This document shows, piece by piece, positions 1 to 7,752 of a stretch of DNA of 64,000 nucleotides (the stretch's first letter is position 1; each line of letters starts with the position of its first letter). The position numbers and the translations under genes were made by a program. Source of the stretch: an uncultured Sterolibacteriaceae bacterium (GTDB lineage: Bacteria > Pseudomonadota > Gammaproteobacteria > Burkholderiales > Rhodocyclaceae); assembly GCA_937888595.1 (NCBI GenBank), contig CALARK010000025.1:14885-78884 (forward strand). The letters are read 5' to 3'. The notes below the pieces were generated by a model. The model was not told the DNA's origin and ran no database searches. It was given only the letters and a program-made list of their open reading frames with translations.

Positions 1-1179
1 CCTTTCGCGATTTCCCGCCTGCCGCGCATCGAATTCGGCAGCGGCGCCCTCCGCAAGCTGCCCGACATCGCCGCGAGCTACGGGAAGCGGCTGCTGCTCG
101 TCACCGGCGCACGCAGCTTCGTCGAATCGCCGCAGGCCGAGCCGCTATTCGACGCCTTCCGCGCACGCGGCATCGGCTGGGAGGTCGTCAAGGTCGCCGT
201 CGAGCCGTCGCCGACTTTCGTCGATGAGACGGTGGCGGCGCTGCGCGATGGGCGTTTCGACGCGGTGATCGGCCTTGGCGGCGGCGCGGCGCTCGACGCC
301 GCCAAGGCCGTCGCCGGTCTGCTGAAGCCGGGCAATTCGGTGATGGACCACCTCGAAGGTGTCGGCCCCGAGCTGCCCTACGCCGGCCCGGCCACGCCCT
401 TCATCGCCGTGCCGACGACCGCGGGCACCGGCTCCGAGGCAACGAAGAACGCCGTGCTGTCGATCGCGGGACAGTTCAAGAAATCCTTCCGCGACGACAA
501 GCTGGTCGCCGAATGGGCTATCGTCGATCCCGACCTGCTCGCTACCTGCCCGCCCGCGCTGATCGCCGCGGATGGCATGGACACCTTCACCCAGTTGCTG
601 GAGAGTTTTGTTTCGACGCGCAGCAACCCGATGACCGACGCGCTGGCCCGCAGCGGCATCATGATGGTGAAGGACAGCCTGCTGTCGCTCCATCGCGAAC
701 CGGCGGCGCCCCAATCGCCCCTGTGGCGCGAAAAGATGGCCTACGCCGCGCTGTTATCAGGAATATGTCTGGCGCAGACGGGGCTCGGTTCGGTGCACGG
801 GCTGGCGGCACCGCTCGGCGCCTTCTTTCCGATTCCGCACGGCGTCGCCTGCGGCACGCTGGTGGCGACCGCCACCGAGGTCAACATCGCGGCCCTGAAA
901 GAACGTCTGCCCGACAGCCCGGCCCTGCCGAAATACGCCGAGGTCGGCCGCCGCTTCGCGATGCAGAAGGGACTGAACGGCGACGAGGCGCGCGCCTTCC
1001 TCGTCGCCACGCTGCGGCAGTGGGAAGCCGCGCTGGACCTGCCGCGCCTGTCGCACTACCGTCTCGCCGCCGCCGACTTTTCAAGGGTGGTGGCGCACAG
1101 CCGCGGCAGCAGCATGAAGACCAATCCCGTCGAACTGACGGACGCCGAACTCACCCGCATCCTCGAGGAGCGCCTCTGA
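1..1179 (+). CDS. iron-containing alcohol dehydrogenase, 5'-partial
   Basis: The frame is open from base 1, so the start lies outside the window; about 392 residues are visible, close to full length for this family. The nucleotide-binding motif GGGAALDAAK is at about 277-306. The family's C-terminal signature, two histidines in HGLAAPLGAFFPIPHG, is at 796-840. The conserved metal-ligand Asp is at 580-582, but the partner usually found four residues later as His is Gln here (592-594, in DTFTQLLES). The protein may therefore bind metal differently or belong to a variant subgroup. Members oxidise or reduce small alcohols and aldehydes with NAD(P). The gene ends one base before the next start, so the two are co-transcribed. 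The substrate cannot be read from sequence. Confidence 0.9.
   Translation, partial: PFAISRLPRIEFGSGALRKLPDIAASYGKRLLLVTGARSFVESPQAEPLFDAFRARGIGWEVVKVAVEPSPTFVDETVAALRDGRFDAVIGLGGGAALDAAKAVAGLLKPGNSVMDHLEGVGPELPYAGPATPFIAVPTTAGTGSEATKNAVLSIAGQFKKSFRDDKLVAEWAIVDPDLLATCPPALIAADGMDTFTQLLESFVSTRSNPMTDALARSGIMMVKDSLLSLHREPAAPQSPLWREKMAYAALLSGICLAQTGLGSVHGLAAPLGAFFPIPHGVACGTLVATATEVNIAALKERLPDSPALPKYAEVGRRFAMQKGLNGDEARAFLVATLRQWEAALDLPRLSHYRLAAADFSRVVAHSRGSSMKTNPVELTDAELTRILEERL
1062..1085 (-). repeat. possible degenerate repeat in the alcohol dehydrogenase gene
   Basis: 21 of 24 bases match the minus-strand form of the dispersed repeat, in frame, giving RLAAADFS with low-GC TTT-TCA codons. The peptide also suits the family, so coincidence is possible. 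Confidence 0.35.
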
Positions 1180-1180
1180 C

Positions 1181-2260
1181 ATGGCCATCCACCGCCGCCC
1201 GATCCAGGAACGCATCGACTGGGTGTTCGACCTCGCCGACCGCCATGGCGCGGCCTACCGCAGCCCCGAGGCCTGGCTGGCGCGCGAGCGCTATCTCGCC
1301 GAGCATCCCACCGCCATCGCCGTGCTCAAGTGCATGGACGGCCGCATCAACATCCCCGTGGCGACGAACACGCCCGTCGGCATCCTGATGCCCTTCCGCA
1401 ACCTCGGCGGCATGTTCGACCTCGGCTGGCCGCACCTCGGCGAAGTGCTCGCCCACCACGTGCAGCGCATGGTGGCAGATGGCCGGCGCGTGCTCTTCCT
1501 CATCACCTACCACTTCTCGAAGGGCAGCCCCGCACGCGGCTGCGCCGGTTTCGGCAACGACACCGCCGCTGCCATCGCGCACACGTACGAAATCCGCCGC
1601 CAGGTCGAGCACATCTTCGGCAGCGCGCACGGCACCGTCTATCCCCTCGTCTGCGGCTTCGAGACCGACGAGGACGCGCTGATCCTGCACGGCAGCGACG
1701 GCGCCACGCTGGAGATGGCGAATATTGGCGATGGCGACGGCGAACGCGCCGCGCTGGCGCCGCGGCTGGCCGCGCTGCTGCCCGACATGCCGGCGCAGAT
1801 GCGCGCCGACCTGCTGCCGCTGCTCAACGGCAACCTCGACCACATCGCCGCCGTGCGCGCACAGATCGCGCAGAACGCACGCGAACTCGACATCGAGCAC
1901 CGCGAATGGATGATCTGCCTCGGCCGCGGCTTCGACTTCCTGCACACGCCGAACGTCGCCCTGATCGTCGGCCCCTACAGCCCGAACCTCGACGTGCCGG
2001 TGCACACCGCTGCCGGCATCATCGCCGCCAACATGGCGGCCGGCCGCATCCCGGATGACGGCTTCCTGCTGCTCGCCTCGGTACCCTACGACGAGATCGG
2101 TGTCGACCGCGCCCGCGCCGAGCTCAAGTCGCGCTTCCTGTCCGACTTCGCCGCCGGCGTGATCCGGCAGGAATTCCCGGCGCTGGCCGACAAAATGGCG
2201 ATGCGCACCGCCGTGCTCGACTGGCGCTCGCGCCGGCTGGAGCTGATCGACGGGCAGTGA
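1181..2260 (+). CDS. beta-carbonic-anhydrase-like putative zinc protein
   Basis: 359 residues with no obvious signal peptide, so probably cytoplasmic. I do not recognise the exact family. The arrangement C51-M-D53-G-R55, then FRNLGG at 72-77, then H111 and C121, copies the beta-carbonic anhydrase plan: Cys-x-Asp-x-Arg dyad, RNxGG loop, then His and Cys zinc ligands. The C-to-H distance (60) is close to that of ordinary beta enzymes. The H-x9-C spacing is wider than the usual H-x2-C and recalls the carboxysomal CsoSCA branch. A role in CO2/bicarbonate interconversion is inferred, not proven. It follows the alcohol dehydrogenase with one base between stop and ATG, and a copy of the dispersed 25 bp repeat begins on its last stop-codon base. 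The region after residue 170 has no motif I can name. Confidence 0.6.
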   Translation: MAIHRRPIQERIDWVFDLADRHGAAYRSPEAWLARERYLAEHPTAIAVLKCMDGRINIPVATNTPVGILMPFRNLGGMFDLGWPHLGEVLAHHVQRMVADGRRVLFLITYHFSKGSPARGCAGFGNDTAAAIAHTYEIRRQVEHIFGSAHGTVYPLVCGFETDEDALILHGSDGATLEMANIGDGDGERAALAPRLAALLPDMPAQMRADLLPLLNGNLDHIAAVRAQIAQNARELDIEHREWMICLGRGFDFLHTPNVALIVGPYSPNLDVPVHTAAGIIAANMAAGRIPDDGFLLLASVPYDEIGVDRARAELKSRFLSDFAAGVIRQEFPALADKMAMRTAVLDWRSRRLELIDGQ

Positions 2261-2285
2261 AAAGTCGGCGCGGGCGGGACGGCGC
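2260..2285 (+). repeat. dispersed 25 bp repeat, copy 1
   Basis: Reads AAAAGTCGGCGCGGGC then GGGACGGCGC. Its first A is the last base of the preceding TGA stop. One C-to-G change breaks the internal stem. Confidence 0.85.
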
Positions 2286-2399
2286 ACCAAGCAGCATATT
2301 GCTGACGCCAACAGGGCAATTACGGCAAAATGCGTACTGCGAGGAGGTCGCTGCCCCACCGCGGGTACACGCCGCATAACAAAATAATTCAGCTTATTT

Positions 2400-3164
2400 A
2401 TGACCGACAGAGCGATGAGCAATCCGGCTGCCTGGCTGCAGCTTCTCCGATGGGCCCTGCTGGGTTTCGTGCTGGGCATTTCCCCTGCGCTGCAGGCGGC
2501 CGAGCCGTTGCGGCTGAACAGTGGTGTACGCGCCCCCTACTTCCAGCCCGACCAGTCCGGTTTCATCGACCGGCTCGTGCCCGAGGTGTTCCGCCGCATC
2601 GGCATCACGGCCGTCGGCGTGCAGTACGCCGCTTCCGAGCGCGCGATGATCAATGCCAACAATGGCGTCGATGACGGCCTGGTCCTGCGCATCCGCGGCC
2701 TCGAGAAGAACTACCCCAACCTGGTGATTGTCGACGAGAAGATCATCGACAACGATTTCGTCGCCTACGCGAAGCAGGCCGATTTCGCCACGACCAGTTT
2801 CGCGGCCCTGAAAGGCCGCCAGGTCGCGTTCATCAACGGCTGGAAGATCTTCGAGGCCAACCTTCCCGGCGACGTCGCGGTGACCAAGGTCCAGGAGGCG
2901 CCCCAGCTCTTCACCCTGCTCGAGCAGGGCCGGGCCGACGTGGTGCTTTACGAGCGCTGGCAGGGCAACCAGATTCTCAAGGAGACCGGCATCCGGGCGC
3001 AGGTTCTCGCTCCCCCGCTCGCCAAAAGCGAAATGTTCATGTACCTGCACAAGAAGCACGCCCACCTGGCCGGTCCGGCGGCCCGCGCCCTGCGCGACAT
3101 GAAGGCGGACGGGACCTGGCAGCGCATCGCCGCGGAAAGCCTGCCCGGCTTCGGGCAGCCATGA
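2400..3164 (+). CDS. periplasmic solute-binding protein, family 3 type
   Basis: 254 residues with an N-terminal signal sequence (hydrophobic core about residues 17-32, likely cleavage after LQAA). The body matches the two-lobed amino-acid-type binding proteins (SBP_bac_3), including the stretch LKGRQVAFINGWK and a late ADVVLYERW segment. No ABC permease or ATPase is nearby. Instead its stop overlaps the start of a membrane GGDEF-EAL protein by four bases (ATGA), suggesting it presents a ligand to that sensor. An internal ATG at 2415 is an alternative start; neither start has a strong ribosome-binding site. Confidence 0.82.
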   Translation: MTDRAMSNPAAWLQLLRWALLGFVLGISPALQAAEPLRLNSGVRAPYFQPDQSGFIDRLVPEVFRRIGITAVGVQYAASERAMINANNGVDDGLVLRIRGLEKNYPNLVIVDEKIIDNDFVAYAKQADFATTSFAALKGRQVAFINGWKIFEANLPGDVAVTKVQEAPQLFTLLEQGRADVVLYERWQGNQILKETGIRAQVLAPPLAKSEMFMYLHKKHAHLAGPAARALRDMKADGTWQRIAAESLPGFGQP

Positions 3165-5596
3165 TGCCCGCGGAGGACAAGCCGCACCGCAGCCACCGCC
3201 TCGCCCGGCGGCTGGTACTGCTGACGCTGCTGGCCAGCGGCCTGATCGCCACTTTCATCACGCTGGTGCAGATCTACCTCGAGTACGATCGTGAGATCGC
3301 CGACATCGAGCGGCGCTTCGGCGAAATCGAGACGGCTTACCTGCCGAGCGTGACGCAGGGACTCTGGGTGATGGACCGGTCGGCGCTGCAGACTCTGGTC
3401 GACGGCATTCGCAAGTTGCCGGATTTCGAGCATGCGGTCGTGCAGGCCGACGGCGAGGTGATCGCCCGTAGCGGCACCCCGCCGCAAACCCACGAGTTTT
3501 CCCGCCGCTTCGACATCGAGTACGACTATCGCGGTACGCGCCAGCCAATCGGCACGCTGGAGGTGGCGGCGAGCGATGCCGGCCCCGTGGCGCGCGCCTG
3601 GCAGCGACTGTGGCTGACGCTGGTCCTCAACAGCTTCAAGACCGTGCTGGTGGCGACGCTGCTGCTGCTGTTCGTGCAGCGCATGATCACGACCCCGGTC
3701 GAGCGCATCCACGCGCATACCCGCCGGATGGCGGAAGGCCACCTCGACGAGCCGCTGCGCATCGAGACACGCTTCCCTTCCAGCCGCGGCGACGAGATCC
3801 ACGGGCTGGCGCAGGCCGTCGACACGATGCGCGAAAGCCTGCGGCAGCGCAATGCCGAGCTGAACGAGAGCAACGAGCAGCTGAAGGAGGCGGTGGCCCA
3901 GAAGGACATCGCCCTCCTGCAGGTGCGCTCGTATGCGGATGAACTCGAGCTCGCCGCGGGCGTGTTCTCGCATGCGTTCGAGGGCATCATGATCACCGAT
4001 GCCGACAGCATCATCCTGTCGGTCAACCCGGCCTTCACCCAGATCACCGGCTACTCGCCGGAGGAAGCGATCGGCCGGACGCCGCGCCTGCTGCGCTCCG
4101 ATCACCAGGACGAGTATTTCTACCGCGACATGTGGGCCACCCTGTCACCGAGCGGCGAATGGCGCGGCGAGCTGTGGAACCGCCGCAAGGACGGCCACGC
4201 CTACCTGCAGTGGACGAGCATCACCACGATCAACGATGCCGAAGGCAAGCCCTATCGCCGCATCGCCGTGATGACGGACATCACGGAGGAGCGCCGCAAC
4301 GAGGAGCGCATCCGCCACCAGGCTTTCCACGATGCGCTGACCGGCCTGCCGAACCGCACCCTGCTGAACAACCGCCTCGAGCACGCGATCCGCTCGGCCA
4401 GCCGCGGCGACGAGCGGATCGCCCTGCTGTTCATCGACCTCGACCGCTTCAAGGTTATCAACGACAGCCTCGGCCACCTGATCGGCGACCTGCTGCTCAA
4501 GGAAGCGGCGCGGCGCATGACCGACTGCGTGCGCGGCAGCGACACCGTGGCCCGCCTCGGCGGCGACGAATTCGTCATCCTCGCGCCGATCGAGCACAGC
4601 GCCGATGCGGCGCAGATCGCCGAAAAGATCATCCAGGAAATCGCCCAGCCTTTCACGATCCAGGACCATACGCTGTATGTCGGCGCGAGCGTCGGCGTCA
4701 GCGTGTACCCCGAGGACGGCACCGATCCCGCAACGTTGCTGCGCAATGCGGATGTCGCGATGTATGCCTCCAAGCAGGCCGGACGCGGCACCCTGCGCTT
4801 CTTCGACACGGGCATGAACGACCGCGCCCAGCAGCGCCTGAAGCTCGAAGCCTCGTTGCGGCGCGCCATCGCCGACCGGGAGTTCGAGCTCTACTACCAG
4901 ACCAAGGTCTGCCTGCTGGACGGACGCCATTGCGGCATGGAAGCGCTGATCCGCTGGCACGACCCGCAACTCGGCCTCGTGTCCCCGGCGGACTTCATTC
5001 CGCTGGCCGAGGAAACCGGCCTGATCGTACCGATCGGCGACTGGGTACTCGATGCCGCCTGCGCCCAGATGCGCCGCTGGCGCGATGGCGGCAGCATCGC
5101 CGGGCCGGTCGCCGTCAACGTCTCGGCCCTGCAGCTCGACGATCCCGAGTTCGCGGCACGGGTGGTCGACATCCTGCGGCGCCACGACATCGACGGCAGC
5201 CACCTGCAGATCGAGGTGACCGAGTCCACCGTGATGGCCAACCCGGAACAGGCGATCCGCGCCCTCGGCCGGCTGTCCTCCCTCGGCATCAGCATCGCCG
5301 TCGACGACTTCGGCACCGGCTACTCGAGCTTCAGCTACCTCAAGCGCCTGCCGATCAACGTCCTCAAGGTCGACCGCTCGTTCGTAAACGACATCGGCAC
5401 CAGCAGCGAGGACGAACAGATCGTCACCGCGATCATCCAGGTCGCGCACGCGCTCAAGCTGCAGGTCGTCGCGGAAGGCGTCGAGACGCGTGAGCAGGCG
5501 GCCTTCCTCACCCGCCTCGGCTGCCATTTCGGCCAGGGCTACCTCTACGCGAAACCGCTGCCGCGGGAGGAGTTCGAGCGTCTGGTCGGGGCCTGA
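3161..5596 (+). CDS. membrane GGDEF-EAL protein with HAMP and PAS domains
   Basis: 811 residues: one membrane segment near 15-36, a periplasmic region to about 150, a second membrane segment near 155-176, HAMP to about 235, PAS about 265-385, GGDEF about 390-545 and EAL about 565-805. The active-site motif G467-G-D-E-F471 is intact, as is E594-A-L596 with the later DDFGTGYSS loop. The protein could therefore both make and break cyclic-di-GMP, although many such hybrids use one domain only. It overlaps the binding protein gene by four bases, so a periplasmic ligand probably controls its output. The diguanylate cyclase and phosphodiesterase roles are family knowledge; the ligand is unknown. Confidence 0.93.
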   Translation: MMPAEDKPHRSHRLARRLVLLTLLASGLIATFITLVQIYLEYDREIADIERRFGEIETAYLPSVTQGLWVMDRSALQTLVDGIRKLPDFEHAVVQADGEVIARSGTPPQTHEFSRRFDIEYDYRGTRQPIGTLEVAASDAGPVARAWQRLWLTLVLNSFKTVLVATLLLLFVQRMITTPVERIHAHTRRMAEGHLDEPLRIETRFPSSRGDEIHGLAQAVDTMRESLRQRNAELNESNEQLKEAVAQKDIALLQVRSYADELELAAGVFSHAFEGIMITDADSIILSVNPAFTQITGYSPEEAIGRTPRLLRSDHQDEYFYRDMWATLSPSGEWRGELWNRRKDGHAYLQWTSITTINDAEGKPYRRIAVMTDITEERRNEERIRHQAFHDALTGLPNRTLLNNRLEHAIRSASRGDERIALLFIDLDRFKVINDSLGHLIGDLLLKEAARRMTDCVRGSDTVARLGGDEFVILAPIEHSADAAQIAEKIIQEIAQPFTIQDHTLYVGASVGVSVYPEDGTDPATLLRNADVAMYASKQAGRGTLRFFDTGMNDRAQQRLKLEASLRRAIADREFELYYQTKVCLLDGRHCGMEALIRWHDPQLGLVSPADFIPLAEETGLIVPIGDWVLDAACAQMRRWRDGGSIAGPVAVNVSALQLDDPEFAARVVDILRRHDIDGSHLQIEVTESTVMANPEQAIRALGRLSSLGISIAVDDFGTGYSSFSYLKRLPINVLKVDRSFVNDIGTSSEDEQIVTAIIQVAHALKLQVVAEGVETREQAAFLTRLGCHFGQGYLYAKPLPREEFERLVGA

Positions 5597-5610
5597 AAGG
5601 ACCCGGCAGG

Positions 5611-5636
5611 AAAGTCGGCGCCGGCGGGACGGCGCC
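5611..5636 (+). repeat. dispersed 25 bp repeat, copy 2 (terminator-like)
   Basis: Full-length copy between convergent genes. It contains a perfect 7 bp stem (GGCGCCG 5617-5623 with CGGCGCC 5630-5636, loop of six). Read on the minus strand the stem is followed by GACTTT, so it may act as a weak terminator of the hyf-like operon. Confidence 0.88.
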
Positions 5637-5644
5637 CGAACGTT

Positions 5645-6163
5645 TCAGCGCGTCCTGACTGCGGCGAGGATGCCCTGCATCAGGGCGAGCGGCGTGGGCG
5701 GGCAGCCGGGAATCCGGACATCGACCGGGATGACGTTTTCCACGGCGCCGCAGGTCGCGTAGTTGGGTCCGAAGAGTTGGCCGATCTCCCCGCAGCCGCA
5801 GCCGCAATCGCCGACGGCAACGACCAGCTTGGGATCGGGCGTGCAGGCGTAGGCGATCTTCACCGCGTTCTCCATGTTCTTCGTCACCGGGCCGGTGACG
5901 AGCAGCATGTCGGCGTGGCGCGGGCTGGCGACGAACTTGATGCCGCTGCCTTCGAGGTTGTAGTAGGGATTGTTGAGCGCGTGAATCTCGAGCTCGCAGG
6001 CGTTGCAGGAGCCGGCATCGACCTCGCGGATGGTCAGCGCGCGGCCGAGGATGCGCAAGATTTCATCGTTGAGGCGGTCGAGTTCCCTCTTCGCATCCCC
6101 CGCGTCGGGGGCGGGCTCGCTGACGACGCCGGTCTTGAGGATGTGCTTGAGGACGGACCACAT
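5645..6163 (-). CDS. hyfI: HyfI/NuoB-like iron-sulfur subunit of complex-I-like assembly
   Basis: 172 residues from the ATG at 6163; an upstream extension of the frame overlaps hyfG and is rejected. This is the small (NuoB/HycG/HyfI) subunit that carries the [4Fe-4S] cluster next to the large subunit. Cys53 and Cys56 (SCNACELEI), Cys120 in GDCGCGCG and Cys154 in PGCPPTP keep the expected ligand pattern. An electron-transfer site is thus retained even though the partner large subunit has no nickel ligands. It is last in the operon, two bases after the hyfG stop. Confidence 0.9.
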   Translation of the reverse strand: MWSVLKHILKTGVVSEPAPDAGDAKRELDRLNDEILRILGRALTIREVDAGSCNACELEIHALNNPYYNLEGSGIKFVASPRHADMLLVTGPVTKNMENAVKIAYACTPDPKLVVAVGDCGCGCGEIGQLFGPNYATCGAVENVIPVDVRIPGCPPTPLALMQGILAAVRTR

Positions 6164-6165
6164 GT

Positions 6166-7737
6166 TCAGATGTCCTGCCCGGAATACGAGAGGTTGAACG
6201 ACTTGTTGATGAGCGGGAAGTCGGGGACGATGTCCTTCATCACCGCGTGTTCGAGCGCCGGCCAGGCCTGCCACGACGGGTCGTGCGGATGAACGCGCGC
6301 AAGGCGGCCGTCGGCGCCGAAGCGCACGCCGACCAGCACTTCGCCGCGCCAGCCCTCGACGATGCCAAGGCCGCTGGCGTCGGCGACGGGCACGACGGGA
6401 CGGCGTATCTCGCCGGCCGGCATGCCGGCGGCGAGCAGGCGCAGCAGGCGCAGGGACTCGAAGACTTCGTCGAAGCGCACGGCGACGCGGGCGGCGACGT
6501 CGCCGCGCTCGTCGGTGGCCGGGCGCACGCCGAACTGTGCCCAGGGCGGCGGCGGCGTGTAGCCCTGCCGATAGGCGCGGCCGTCGAGGATCAGGCCGGT
6601 GGCGCGGGCGGCCATGCCGCTCAGGGACAGCTCGCGCGCGAGGGCGGCGTCGATGGGGCCGGTGGTCAGGAAACGGTCCTGCAGGCCGGCATGCTCGTCA
6701 TAGATGCGGCGCAGTTCCTTCACCGCCGGCCCGATCGCCTCGCACTGCGCGACGATGGCGGCCAGCGCCGCGGCATCGAGGTCCTGCGCGACGCCGCCGG
6801 GGACGATGCTGTCCATCATGAAGCGGTGGCCGAACAGCTGCGCGTTGAGGCGCACCCAGTCCTCCTTGAGGCGGAAGAACTGTGCCAGGCCGAAGGCGAA
6901 GGCGGCGTCGTTGCCGAGCATGCCGAGGTCGCCGAGGTGGTTGGCGATGCGCTCGCGTTCGAGGATCAGCGCCCGCAGGGCCAGCGCGCGTGGCGAGGGT
7001 TCGACGCCGCAGGCGGCCTCGACGGCGCTGGCGTAGGCCCAGGCGAAGGCGCAGGTGGAGTCGCCGGAGATGCGGCCGACAAGCTTCGCGCCCGTGGAAA
7101 AGTCGGCGCCGGCGAGACGGCGCTCGACGCCCTTGTGCTGGTAGCCGAGCCGCTGTTCGAGGCGCAGCAGGCGTTCGCCGATCACCGAGAAGCGGAAGTG
7201 TCCCGGCTCGATGATGCCGGCGTGGATGGGGCCGACGGGAATCTCGTGGGCGCCTTCGCCGCCGACCTGGACGAAGTCGTAGTCGGTCGGCCGATTGTCG
7301 AAGGCAGGCGCTTCGCCCGCATCGTGACGCAGCGGATACCAGTCGGCGGGCCAGCCGCCGTGACGCAGCCAGGGGCGCTGGTCGCCACCTTCCGTCGCGA
7401 TGCCGACGAGGTCGCGCGTGGCGCGCTGCATGCGGTTGGCGGCCGGGAAGCGGCCGGACAGGTCGGGATAGACGGGGCACTCGTTACCTTGTTCGGGCAG
7501 GTCGAGGCGTACCCACGCATGTCCCTCATTCAGGCCGAATACGACGTCGAGCCGGAAACCTTTGCCCGCGGCGCGGCAGTCGGAACCCCACAGCGCCGCC
7601 AGACGGCCGCCGGCGAGCTGCACGGCCGCGGCAAAGTCCTTGAGTTCGTCGCCGTCGGCGGCGCGGCCGCGCCACACCGGTGCAGCGAGGCCGGGCTGCA
7701 GCGTGAAGTCGATCGGTTCGTCGTCGAAGAGGAACAT
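6166..7737 (-). CDS. hyfG: HyfG/HycE-like large subunit lacking NiFe ligands
   Basis: 523 residues: NuoC-like N-terminal domain to about 165, then a NuoD/hydrogenase-large-subunit domain. True group 4 hydrogenases hold nickel with CxxC near the start of that domain and CxxC at the C-terminus. Here the first site reads R222-I-S-G-D-S, and the C-terminal ~100 residues contain no cysteine (ending SFNLSYSGQDI). The protein cannot form a NiFe centre. It resembles the hydrogenase-related non-hydrogenase complexes (Ehr type) that sit between complex I and group 4 hydrogenases. Residues 205-213 (ERRLAGADF) are encoded by a copy of the dispersed repeat. It lies between hyfF and hyfI. Confidence 0.9.
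   Translation of the reverse strand: MFLFDDEPIDFTLQPGLAAPVWRGRAADGDELKDFAAAVQLAGGRLAALWGSDCRAAGKGFRLDVVFGLNEGHAWVRLDLPEQGNECPVYPDLSGRFPAANRMQRATRDLVGIATEGGDQRPWLRHGGWPADWYPLRHDAGEAPAFDNRPTDYDFVQVGGEGAHEIPVGPIHAGIIEPGHFRFSVIGERLLRLEQRLGYQHKGVERRLAGADFSTGAKLVGRISGDSTCAFAWAYASAVEAACGVEPSPRALALRALILERERIANHLGDLGMLGNDAAFAFGLAQFFRLKEDWVRLNAQLFGHRFMMDSIVPGGVAQDLDAAALAAIVAQCEAIGPAVKELRRIYDEHAGLQDRFLTTGPIDAALARELSLSGMAARATGLILDGRAYRQGYTPPPPWAQFGVRPATDERGDVAARVAVRFDEVFESLRLLRLLAAGMPAGEIRRPVVPVADASGLGIVEGWRGEVLVGVRFGADGRLARVHPHDPSWQAWPALEHAVMKDIVPDFPLINKSFNLSYSGQDI
7098..7123 (+). repeat. dispersed 25 bp repeat inside hyfG, copy 3
   Basis: 25 of 26 bases match the consensus (one G-to-A). It lies in frame within hyfG on the opposite strand and encodes the peptide RRLAGADF. 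Confidence 0.85.
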
Positions 7738-7752
7738 GGGCAGATGGACGGG

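Noticed and set aside
196..219. Degenerate repeat near the start of the alcohol dehydrogenase
   Set aside because: 21 of 24 bases match, but VEPSPTFVDE is ordinary for this family; kept only as a possibility.
2260..2285. CRISPR-type array made of the repeats
   Set aside because: Copies are scattered, on both strands and not regularly spaced; no cas genes.
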